Of a stretch of 7,791 nt of DNA, positions 1 to 6,380 are shown one piece after another. Under the pieces are notes generated by a model. It saw only the letters and a list, made by a program, of their open reading frames with translations. It was not told the origin of the DNA and searched no databases. The position numbers were made by a program, and so were the translations under genes. Source of the stretch: Pseudomonadota bacterium (GTDB taxonomy: Bacteria; Pseudomonadota; Alphaproteobacteria; Acetobacterales; Acetobacteraceae); assembly GCA_021808985.1 (NCBI GenBank), contig JAKBAQ010000130.1, positions 1 through 7,791 of the forward strand, read 5' to 3'. The first letter of the stretch is position 1; each line of letters begins with the position of its first letter.

Positions 1-171
1 CCGCCGCCAGAGGCGCCGCCGCCGGCGAAGACGGCGAGCGCCCCGGCGCCGCTGCTCTCGGCCTCGCATGCCGGCCATGGCGCGCATAACGGGGTGATGG
101 CGCCGGTTTATCCGCTGCAGGGCAGCCACATGACGCGGCTGGAGGGCGGGGATGGGCATGAGGAGTCCTGA
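1..171 (+). CDS. C-terminal tail of upstream protein, probably FtsI (PBP3)
   Basis: This is the 3' end of a gene that begins before the window. Reading frame 1 is open from base 1 to a TGA at 169-171 and encodes 56 residues. The other two forward frames are closed by stops within this stretch. The tail is rich in Pro, Ala, Gly and His, starting with PPPEAPPPAK and ending GGDGHEES, and looks disordered, with no recognisable domain or catalytic motif. The call of FtsI, the septal transpeptidase that crosslinks peptidoglycan in the periplasm, rests on position alone: ftsI normally lies directly upstream of murE in the dcw cluster. If correct, this is a periplasmic extension beyond the transpeptidase domain. 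The end overlaps the 152 start of murE by 20 bases, or stops one base before the alternative GTG start at 173. The coding frame is fairly certain and the identity moderately so. Confidence 0.6.
   Translation, partial: PPPEAPPPAKTASAPAPLLSASHAGHGAHNGVMAPVYPLQGSHMTRLEGGDGHEES
141..145 (+). promoter_or_regulatory. Ribosome-binding site for murE (ATG at 152)
   Basis: GGAGG sits six bases before the ATG at 152 and supports that start. A second good Shine-Dalgarno, AGGAG at 161-165, sits seven bases before an in-frame GTG at 173. The sequence therefore does not settle which start is used. Both sites lie inside the coding region of the upstream gene, which suggests coupled translation. Confidence 0.5.
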
Positions 172-1540
172 GGTGAACGGGGTGAGCGGCATAACGGCCG
201 ACAGCCGGGCGGTGCGGTCGGGGTTCCTGTTCGTGGCGCTGCCGGGGGCCAAGGCGGATGGGCGGCGGTTCATCGCCGAGGCGGTGGCGCGCGGGGCCGT
301 GGCCGTGCTGGCGCCGGAGGGGACGAGCTGGCCGCCGGGCGTGCCGCCACGCCCGCTTTATTGCTCGGCCACGCCGCGCGCGCGGCTGGCGGAGCTGGCG
401 GTGGAGTTGGCGGGCAAGATGCCAGAACGGCTGGTGGCGGTGACGGGGACCAACGGCAAGACCAGCACGGTGGATTTTTTGCGGCAGATTCTGGCCGCGG
501 CGGGGCGGATGGCGGCCTCGCTGGGGACGCTGGGGGTGATTGCGCCGGGAGTGGCGCCGAGCGGCTCGCTGACCACGCCGGACCCGGTGAGCCTGGCGAA
601 CACGCTGGCGATGCTGGCGGAGCGCGCCTTCACGGATGTGGCGATGGAGGCGTCGAGCCACGGGATTGAGCAGAGCCGGCTGGACGGGCTGCGCTTTGCC
701 GCCGCCGGGTTCACCAACCTGACCCGCGACCATCTCGATTATCATGGCTCGATGGAGGCCTACCGGGCGGCGAAGCTGCGGCTCTTCGAGGTGCTGCTGC
801 CGCGCGGGGCGGCGGTGCGGGCGATGGCGGACATGGATGGGGAGACGCTGGCGCGGCTTGGTGAGATCGCGGCGCGGCGGGGGCTGGATTTTGCCCCGGT
901 GGCGGTGGAGCGGGTGGAGGCGCGGCCGGACGGGCAGGAGGTTTTCGCGGCCGGGCGACGGGTGGATCTGCATCTGCCGGGGCGTTTTCAGGCTGATAAC
1001 GCGGTGCTGGCGGCGGCCTTGGCCGAGACGGTGGGGGTGGCGGATGCGTTTGGCTATCTGCCCCGGCTGCAAGGGGTGCGCGGGCGGCTTGAGCGCGCGC
1101 TGGTGCTGGATAACGGCGCGGCGGCCTATGTGGATTACGCGCATACGCCCGATGCCATCGCCCGGGTGCTGAGCGCGCTGCGCCCGCATGCCGCCGGGCG
1201 GCTGGTGATCGTGTTCGGCGCGGGCGGGGACCGCGACGCGGGCAAGCGGCCGCTGATGGGCGCGCAGGCGGCGCGGCTGGCTGATTTGGTGATCGTGACC
1301 GATGACAACCCGCGCGGCGAGGACCCGGCGCTGATCCGCGCGGCGGTGCTGGCGGCCTGCCCTGGCGGGGTGGAGATCGGCGACCGGCGGGCGGCGATTG
1401 CCGCCGGGTTGAGCGCGTTGCGCGCCGGCGATGTGCTGGTGGTGGCCGGCAAGGGGCATGAGCAGGGGCAGATCGTGCAGGGCGAGGTGATACCTTTTGA
1501 CGATGCCTCGGTGATACGCGAGCTGGGAGGGGTGGCATGA
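152..1540 (+). CDS. murE: UDP-MurNAc-L-Ala-D-Glu:meso-DAP ligase MurE
   Basis: This cytoplasmic Mur ligase uses ATP to add meso-diaminopimelate to UDP-MurNAc-L-Ala-D-Glu, the third amino-acid step of the peptidoglycan stem. Numbered from 152, the 462-residue protein shows ITADSR in the N-terminal UDP-binding domain (14-19). The central ATPase domain has the P-loop TGTNGKTS (98-105), TTPDP (141-145), EASSHG (166-171) and TNLTRDHLDYHG (188-199), with K208 in the position of the carbamylated lysine. The C-terminal domain has DYAHTPDA (328-335), FGAGGDRD (355-362), DDNPRGED (384-391) and GKGHE (433-437). DNPR is the known signature for meso-DAP rather than lysine. The N-terminus is about 12 residues shorter than in E. 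coli, and a stop at 131-133 in this frame prevents extension. ATG 158 and GTG 173 are alternative starts. The last four bases overlap murF as ATGA. Identity is certain and the start is not. Confidence 0.97.
   Translation: MGMRSPEVNGVSGITADSRAVRSGFLFVALPGAKADGRRFIAEAVARGAVAVLAPEGTSWPPGVPPRPLYCSATPRARLAELAVELAGKMPERLVAVTGTNGKTSTVDFLRQILAAAGRMAASLGTLGVIAPGVAPSGSLTTPDPVSLANTLAMLAERAFTDVAMEASSHGIEQSRLDGLRFAAAGFTNLTRDHLDYHGSMEAYRAAKLRLFEVLLPRGAAVRAMADMDGETLARLGEIAARRGLDFAPVAVERVEARPDGQEVFAAGRRVDLHLPGRFQADNAVLAAALAETVGVADAFGYLPRLQGVRGRLERALVLDNGAAAYVDYAHTPDAIARVLSALRPHAAGRLVIVFGAGGDRDAGKRPLMGAQAARLADLVIVTDDNPRGEDPALIRAAVLAACPGGVEIGDRRAAIAAGLSALRAGDVLVVAGKGHEQGQIVQGEVIPFDDASVIRELGGVA
1526..1530 (+). 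promoter_or_regulatory. Strong ribosome-binding site for murF
   Basis: GGAGG lies six bases before the murF ATG at 1537, within the last codons of murE. This near-ideal site means murF can initiate efficiently even though its start overlaps the murE stop. Confidence 0.75.
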
Positions 1541-2880
1541 GCGCGCTGTGGAGTGCTGCGGAGCTGCGCGCGGTGTTCGGCGTGGATGCGGCCTGGGATG
1601 TGAGCGGGATCAGCATTGATACCCGCACGCTGGCGCCGGGGGATTTGTTCGTGGCGTTGCACGGCGCGCGCGATGGGCATGAGTTCGTGGCGGCGGCGCT
1701 GGAGAAGGGCGCGGCGGCGGCGCTGGTCTCAAAGCCCATGCCGGGCCGGGTGATCGTGGTTGAGGACACGCTGCGCGGGCTGGAGCGGCTGGGTGCCGCG
1801 GCGCGGGCGCGGGCGGGCGCGAAGGTTGTGGCGGTGACGGGCAGCGTGGGCAAGACCACGACCAAGGAGATGCTGCGCCGGACCTTGTGCGCCTTTGGCC
1901 CGGTGCACGCGGCGGAGGCCAGCTTCAACAACCATATCGGCGTGCCGCTTACCCTGGCGCGCATGCCAAGCGATGCCGCGTTCGGGGTGTTCGAGATCGG
2001 CATGAACCATCCCGGCGAGATCGCGCCGCTGGCGGCGCTGGTGCGGCCGGATGTGGCGATTATCACCTGTGTGGACCGGGCGCATCTGGGGCTGATGGGC
2101 TCTGAGGAGGCGATCGCGCAAGAGAAGGCGGCGGTGTTTTGCGGGCTGGTGCCGGGCGGGACGGCGGTGCTGCCTGGGGATACGCGGTTTCTGCCCCTGC
2201 TGCGCGCGGCGGTGCCGCCGGGGTGCCGCGCGCTGGTGTTTGGCGAGGGCGCGGTGGAGGCGCGGCTGCTGGAGCTGAAGCATGGCGCCGATGCCTGCGA
2301 GGTGGCGGGCGAGATAGAGGGCGTGCCGGTATGGTTCGGCCTGGCGGCGCCGGGGCGGCATATGGCGATGAACGGGCTGGCGGTGCTGGCGGCGGCGGAC
2401 GGGCTGGGCCTGGAGCTGACGCGCGCGGCGGCGGCGCTGGATGGGTTTACGCCCTTCACCGGCCGGGGCGCGCGGCGGCGGATTGCCGTGGCGGGCGGCG
2501 CGGCGGTGCTGCTGGATGAGAGCTATAACGCCTCTGGCGCCTCGATGCGCGCGGCCCTGGCGGTGCTGGCGCTGCAACCTGGGCGGCATGTGGCCGTGCT
2601 GGGCGACATGCTGGAACTGGGGGATTTCGCGCAAGACGAGCATCTGGGGCTTTTGCCGGCGGTTTTGGCCGCCGCCGAGCGTGTTTTTACATGCGGGGAG
2701 CATAGCAGGGCTTTGTTCGACTCGCTGCCGCGGTCCAAGCAGGGGGCGCATGCGGCTGACGCCGCCACCCTAGCCCCGCTGGTGAAGGCCGCCTTGCACG
2801 CGGGCGACACCGTGCTGGTGAAGGGCAGCTATGGCAGCCGCATGCGTGATGTGATCTCGGTTCTGGAAAGCCCCGCCTGA
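1537..2880 (+). CDS. murF: UDP-MurNAc-tripeptide:D-Ala-D-Ala ligase MurF
   Basis: MurF joins D-Ala-D-Ala to the UDP-MurNAc-tripeptide with ATP, finishing the cytoplasmic pentapeptide precursor. The 447-residue protein is of normal length. It shows the N-terminal substrate-binding segment with DTR (28-30) and GDLF (35-38), the P-loop TGSVGKTTTKE (101-111), NNHIGVPLTL (131-140) and EIGMNHPGEI (153-162). Further on are an AHLG segment (182-185) with K197, the DESYNAS motif of the C-terminal domain (327-333), VLGDMLELG (354-362) and VLVKGSYGSRM (427-437). The stretch TCVDRAHLGLMGS (177-189) departs from the more usual form in which a hydrophobic or Glu/Gly-Pro pair precedes AHLE, but the core His is kept. 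The start is fixed by the ATGA overlap with murE and a GGAGG site six bases upstream. The stop shares its final A with the mraY start codon. Identity is certain. Confidence 0.97.
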   Translation: MSALWSAAELRAVFGVDAAWDVSGISIDTRTLAPGDLFVALHGARDGHEFVAAALEKGAAAALVSKPMPGRVIVVEDTLRGLERLGAAARARAGAKVVAVTGSVGKTTTKEMLRRTLCAFGPVHAAEASFNNHIGVPLTLARMPSDAAFGVFEIGMNHPGEIAPLAALVRPDVAIITCVDRAHLGLMGSEEAIAQEKAAVFCGLVPGGTAVLPGDTRFLPLLRAAVPPGCRALVFGEGAVEARLLELKHGADACEVAGEIEGVPVWFGLAAPGRHMAMNGLAVLAAADGLGLELTRAAAALDGFTPFTGRGARRRIAVAGGAAVLLDESYNASGASMRAALAVLALQPGRHVAVLGDMLELGDFAQDEHLGLLPAVLAAAERVFTCGEHSRALFDSLPRSKQGAHAADAATLAPLVKAALHAGDTVLVKGSYGSRMRDVISVLESPA

Positions 2881-3968
2881 TGTTGTACGCGCTTCTCTTC
2901 CCCCTGGCTGGGCATGTGCATGTGTTCAACCTGTTCCGCTACATCACCTTCAGGGCTGGCGGGGCGTGCCTTACCGCGCTGGTCATCAGCTTCTGGGCCG
3001 GGCCGAAGGTGATCCGGTATCTGAAATCGGTGCAGCGGCATGGGCAGCCGATCCGCACCGATGGGCCGGAGCGGCATCTGATCGAGAAAAAAGGCACGCC
3101 GACCATGGGCGGGGTGCTGATTTTGATCGCGCTCGGGCTCTCGACGCTGATCTGGGCGGATTTGCGCAACGGCTATATCTGGGCGGCGCTGCTGGTCACC
3201 TTCGGGTATGGCGGCATCGGCTTCGCGGATGATTTTTTGAAGCTGACCCGGCGCAACACCAAGGGGGTTTCAGGCCGGGTGAAGCTGGTGGCGCAGGCGG
3301 GCATAGGCCTGGTGGCGGCGGTGTGGATGACGCGGCTGATGCCCGCCCCGCTGGGCAGCGAGCTGGCGCTGCCCATGCTGAAGAACGTGCTGATCCCGTT
3401 CGGCCTCTTGTTCCCGCTGGTGGCGATGTTCGTGATGATGGGGGCCTCCAACGCGGTGAACCTGACGGACGGGCTGGACGGGCTGGCGATTGTGCCGGCG
3501 ATGATCGCGGCGGCGGTGTTCGGGCTGATCGCGTATCTGGTGGGGAACAAGATTTTCGCCGGGTATCTGGAGATCAACTTCATTCCCGGCTCGGGCGAGC
3601 TGACCGTGTTCCTCTCATCGCTGATCGGCGCGGGGCTGGGGTTTTTGTGGTTCAACGCGCCGCCGGCGGCGGTGTTCATGGGCGATACCGGCTCGCTCTC
3701 GCTGGGCGGGGCGCTGGGGGCTGTCTCGGTCGCGACCAAGAACGAGATCGTGCTGGCGATCGTGGGCGGGTTGTTCGTGGTGGAGACCGTATCGGTCATC
3801 GTGCAGGTGTTCTGGTATAAGCGCACGGGGCGGCGGGTGTTTTTGATGGCGCCGCTGCACCACCATTTTGAGAAAAAAGGCTGGGCGGAGCCGACGATCG
3901 TGATCCGGTTCTGGATCATCGCCATGATTCTGGGCCTGGTGGGGCTGGCCACCCTGAAGATACGATGA
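2880..3968 (+). CDS. mraY: Phospho-MurNAc-pentapeptide transferase MraY
   Basis: MraY is an integral inner-membrane enzyme that transfers phospho-MurNAc-pentapeptide from UDP to undecaprenyl phosphate, making lipid I. The 362-residue length matches the family (E. coli about 360). About ten hydrophobic segments are visible. Diagnostic motifs are FNLFRYITFR (16-25), KKGTPTMGG (70-78), the Mg-binding acidic pair in GFADDF (D117, D118), SGRVKL (131-136) and NAVNLTDGLDGLA (191-203). FMGDTGSLSLGG (266-277) contains D269, equivalent to catalytic E. coli D267, and the histidine-rich APLHHHFEKKGWAE occupies 324-337. The start is supported by the conserved N-terminal motif and a TGATG junction in which the murF stop and mraY start share one base. 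Only a weak GGAAAG (2865-2870) precedes it, so translation probably depends on ribosomes ending murF. Identity is certain. Confidence 0.98.
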   Translation: MLYALLFPLAGHVHVFNLFRYITFRAGGACLTALVISFWAGPKVIRYLKSVQRHGQPIRTDGPERHLIEKKGTPTMGGVLILIALGLSTLIWADLRNGYIWAALLVTFGYGGIGFADDFLKLTRRNTKGVSGRVKLVAQAGIGLVAAVWMTRLMPAPLGSELALPMLKNVLIPFGLLFPLVAMFVMMGASNAVNLTDGLDGLAIVPAMIAAAVFGLIAYLVGNKIFAGYLEINFIPGSGELTVFLSSLIGAGLGFLWFNAPPAAVFMGDTGSLSLGGALGAVSVATKNEIVLAIVGGLFVVETVSVIVQVFWYKRTGRRVFLMAPLHHHFEKKGWAEPTIVIRFWIIAMILGLVGLATLKIR

Positions 3969-5281
3969 GCTACGGGCCGGTCTTCGTCGGGATGCGTTTT
4001 GCCGTGCTGGGGCTGGGCAAAGCGGGGCTGCCGGCGGCCCGGGCGCTGCGCGAGATGGGGGCGCGGGTGTTCGTGTGGGATGACGCGGCGCGCGCGCGCG
4101 AGGCGGCGGTGGGGTTCACCGTGGCCAGGCCCTCCGAGGTGCCGGGTGGGGTGGATGCGCTGGTGATCTCGCCAGGGATCGCGCATAAATTGCCCAAGGC
4201 GCATGAGCAGGCGGCATGGGCGCTGGCGCGGGGCGTGCCGGTGCTCACCGATGCGGAATTGCTGTTCCGCGCCGTGCGGGGCAGCGGCAGCAAGGCGCGC
4301 TTTGCCGGGATTACCGGGACCAACGGGAAATCCACCACCACGGCGCTGCTGGCGCATATTCTGGACGTGGCCGGCGTGCCCAACGCGGCGGGGGCGAATT
4401 TGGGGCCGGCGGCGCTGGCGCTGCCGCGGCTGCCCGACGAGGGCGTTTATGTGCTGGAAATGTCCAGCTATATGTTGGAACGAATCGTCACACTGCGCTT
4501 CGATGTCGCGGTGATGCTGAATCTTTCGCCAGACCATCTGGACCGCCATGGCGACATGGAGGGCTACGCCGCCGCCAAGCGCGGCATTTTCGCGCGGCAG
4601 GACGCGGGGTGCGTGGCGGTGGTGGGCGTGGATGATGCCCCCTCCCGCGCCATGGCGGACTGGCTGGATGGCCAGGCGGCGCGGGTGGTGCGGGTTTCCG
4701 GCGTGGGCGGCGCCAGCGGGGCGCGGGCGCTGCCGGGTGAGCATAATGCGCAGAACGCGGCGGCGGCGGCGGCGGCGGCGCGGGCGCTGGGGGTGGATGA
4801 GGCGGCGATCGCGCGCGGGATTGCGAGCTTTGCCGGCCTGGCGCACCGGCAGCAGGAGGTGGCGCTGCGCGAGGGGGTGCGCTTCATCAATGACAGCAAG
4901 GCCACCAACGCCGACGCGGCGGCCCGCGCGATGGGCTGCTACGCGCGCTTTGTGTGGATTGCCGGCGGCGTGGGCAAGGTCGGCGGGATTGACCCGCTGG
5001 CGGACTATTTTCCGCGCATCGAGAAGGCGTTTCTGATCGGGCGCGACGGCCCGGCCTTCGCCGCCACGCTGCGCGCGCATGGCGTGGCGAGCGAGGTGGC
5101 CGGAACGCTGGAGACGGCGGTGCCCCTGGCGTTTGCGGCGGCGAAGGAAAGCGGGGCGGGGGTGGTGCTGTTCTCGCCGGCTGCCGCCAGCTTCGACCAG
5201 TTCACCGATTTCGAGGCGCGCGGTGCGCGCTTCGCCGAATTGGCAAGGGGGGTGTGTAATGCCGCCGCTCTCACGCGCTGA
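3965..5281 (+). CDS. murD: UDP-MurNAc-L-alanine:D-glutamate ligase MurD
   Basis: MurD uses ATP to add D-glutamate to UDP-MurNAc-L-Ala in the cytoplasm. The 438-residue protein has the usual three domains. An N-terminal Rossmann-type fold opens with VLGLGKAGLPAA (14-25). The central ATPase domain carries the P-loop GITGTNGKSTTT (115-126), EMSSYMLE (165-172) and NLSPDHLDRHG (186-196), with K205 at the carbamylated-lysine position. Then come GEHNAQN (258-264) and HRQQE (294-298). The C-terminal domain has NDSKATNADA (309-318) and FSPAAASFDQFTDFEARG (403-420), a family signature. SSYM replaces the commoner SSFQ. A run of eight alanines, all GCG codons, follows HNAQN. The start is supported by the ATGA overlap with mraY, though the Shine-Dalgarno (GAAG at 3956-3959) is weak. 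The last eight codons and the stop overlap the start of ftsW. Identity is certain. Confidence 0.97.
   Translation: MSYGPVFVGMRFAVLGLGKAGLPAARALREMGARVFVWDDAARAREAAVGFTVARPSEVPGGVDALVISPGIAHKLPKAHEQAAWALARGVPVLTDAELLFRAVRGSGSKARFAGITGTNGKSTTTALLAHILDVAGVPNAAGANLGPAALALPRLPDEGVYVLEMSSYMLERIVTLRFDVAVMLNLSPDHLDRHGDMEGYAAAKRGIFARQDAGCVAVVGVDDAPSRAMADWLDGQAARVVRVSGVGGASGARALPGEHNAQNAAAAAAAARALGVDEAAIARGIASFAGLAHRQQEVALREGVRFINDSKATNADAAARAMGCYARFVWIAGGVGKVGGIDPLADYFPRIEKAFLIGRDGPAFAATLRAHGVASEVAGTLETAVPLAFAAAKESGAGVVLFSPAAASFDQFTDFEARGARFAELARGVCNAAALTR
4757..4780 (+). repeat. (GCG)8 trinucleotide tract in murD
   Basis: Eight consecutive GCG codons encode Ala 265-272 of MurD, directly after the conserved HNAQN segment. 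It is a perfect 24-base microsatellite. Gain or loss of whole units would keep the frame, so it could vary in length without destroying the gene. The helix at this place in Mur ligases is naturally alanine-rich, so codon preference alone may explain the tract. Confidence 0.85.
5245..5252 (+). promoter_or_regulatory. Ribosome-binding site for ftsW
   Basis: AAGGGGGG lies six bases before the ftsW ATG at 5259, inside the last codons of murD. It is the best Shine-Dalgarno near any candidate start in this frame and decides the ftsW start over the far longer upstream open frame, whose extra 60 residues are an Arg/Trp-rich shadow of murD. Confidence 0.7.
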
Positions 5282-6380
5282 TACATCGCTGGTCGGCCGC
5301 TGGTGGTGGAGCGTTGACCGGGTGACGCTGCTGGCGCTCGCGGTGCTGATCGGCGTGGGCTACGTGCTGGCGCTGGCGGCGACGCCGGGAATTTCCATGC
5401 GGCTGAGCGACCCGCATACGATGGAGATGGTCCGCCAGATTCTCTTCCTCGGCATGGGCGGGGTGGTGATGCTGGGCATGTCCATGCTCTCGCTGCGGCA
5501 GGTGAAGCTGAGCGCGCTGGGGCTGGGGATCGTGTTCTTCTTCCTCACCGGCTTCACGCTCGTGCATGGCGTGCGGGTGGATGGCGCGAACCGCTGGATT
5601 TCGCTGCCCGGCTTCACCATTCAGCCGAGCGAGTTTCTGCGCCCGGGCTTCATCATCATCATCGCCTGGCTGATCGCCGAAGCGCGGCGCACGCCGGGCT
5701 TTCCCGGCAAGCGGGCGGCGCTTGGGGTGTTTCTCATCGTGGCGCTGATGCTGAAGATGCAGCCCGATATCGGCATGACGTTTTTGTTCACCATGGTGGT
5801 GTTCGCGCAGTTTTATCTCGACGGCATGGAGATGAAATGGGTGGGTGCCGCGGCTGCCCTGGTGGTGCTGGCCTTCATCGCGGCGTTCCTGTTCATCTCG
5901 CACGTGCATACGCGCGTGGAACTGTTTCTGCATCCGACCAAGGATTCGGCCTATCAGGCGCTGACCGCGCTCTCGGCCTTCGGCAATGGCGGGATGTTCG
6001 GCCTGGGGCCGGGCGAGGGGCAGGTGAAGCATTATCTGCCCGATGCGCGGGCGGATTTCGTGTTCGCCGTGGCGGGCGAGGAGTTTGGGCTGTTTTTCTG
6101 CGGGTTCATCATTTTCGTGTTCGCCGCCATCGTGATGCGCGCGCTGGTGCGCCTGCTGGCGGAGCCGAACCTCTTCGTGGTGCTGGCCGCCGGCGGGCTG
6201 ATCGTGGGGTTCGGCCTGCAGGCGTTCGTGAACATGGCCTCGTCGCTCTCGCTGATCCCGACCAAGGGGATGACGCTGCCGTTCATCTCCTATGGCGGCA
6301 GCTCCGTGCTGGCGGTTTCGATGCAGATGGGGTTTTTGCTGGCGCTGACGCGCAAGCGGCATCAGGGTGAGTACTCATGA
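5259..6380 (+). CDS. ftsW: Septal peptidoglycan glycosyltransferase FtsW (SEDS family)
   Basis: FtsW is a polytopic inner-membrane SEDS protein that polymerises lipid II at the division site, working with FtsI. The 373-residue protein has about ten hydrophobic segments. It begins with SRADTS and WWWSVDR (5-10, 15-21), as in alphaproteobacterial FtsW. Conserved loops follow: GANRWISLPG (109-118), QPSEFLRP (122-129), QPDIGM (168-173), SAYQALTALSAFGNGGMFGLG (230-250), YLPDARADFVFAVAGEEFG (259-277) and LPTKG-type IPTKGMTLPFISYGGSS (333-349). D266 probably corresponds to the SEDS catalytic aspartate, but the usual H-T or H-S-D-F reads R-A-D-F. Arg replaces the usual Lys after QPSEF. The start at 5259 is chosen for the AAGGGGGG site and the family-like N-terminus. 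The frame stays open far upstream, but that extension lacks membrane or FtsW character. It overlaps murD by 23 bases and murG by four. Identity is certain. Confidence 0.96.
   Translation: MPPLSRADTSLVGRWWWSVDRVTLLALAVLIGVGYVLALAATPGISMRLSDPHTMEMVRQILFLGMGGVVMLGMSMLSLRQVKLSALGLGIVFFFLTGFTLVHGVRVDGANRWISLPGFTIQPSEFLRPGFIIIIAWLIAEARRTPGFPGKRAALGVFLIVALMLKMQPDIGMTFLFTMVVFAQFYLDGMEMKWVGAAAALVVLAFIAAFLFISHVHTRVELFLHPTKDSAYQALTALSAFGNGGMFGLGPGEGQVKHYLPDARADFVFAVAGEEFGLFFCGFIIFVFAAIVMRALVRLLAEPNLFVVLAAGGLIVGFGLQAFVNMASSLSLIPTKGMTLPFISYGGSSVLAVSMQMGFLLALTRKRHQGEYS
6366..6370 (+). promoter_or_regulatory. Ribosome-binding site for murG
   Basis: GGTGA, part of AGGGTGA, lies six bases before the murG ATG at 6377 and within the ftsW 3' end. 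It matches the 3' half of the consensus Shine-Dalgarno and supports this start. Confidence 0.6.

Noticed and set aside
711..2459. Minus-strand open frame of 582 codons antisense to murE and murF
   Set aside because: Its translation is Pro/Arg/Ala/Ser-rich low-complexity with no domain, it spans two certain genes, and such frames are expected when GC-rich codons make stops rare on the complement.
3087..3878. Two A6 runs in mraY (3087-3092 and 3873-3878) as possible slippage or frameshift sites
   Set aside because: Both encode conserved Lys-Lys in EKKG motifs of MraY. The reading frame does not fit a classic -1 slippery heptamer, and no alternative product is evident.
4088..4098. Alternating GC tract in murD as a Z-DNA or regulatory element
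   Set aside because: Eleven bases of alternating G and C are common by chance in such GC-rich coding DNA and simply encode Ala-Arg repeats.
3173..5080. Minus-strand open frame of 635 codons antisense to mraY and murD
   Set aside because: It crosses the mraY/murD junction, is rich in Arg, His, Pro and Gln, and has no recognisable motif. It is a composition shadow of the real genes.
5079..5258. Sixty-residue N-terminal extension of ftsW
   Set aside because: The extension is Arg/Trp-rich, overlaps conserved murD sequence in another frame, and lies upstream of a good ribosome-binding site and a family-like FtsW N-terminus at 5259.
5271..6362. Minus-strand open frame of 363 codons covering almost all of ftsW
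   Set aside because: The His/Gln/Arg-rich product is what the complement of a hydrophobic membrane-protein gene gives in this frame. No start signal or motif supports it.
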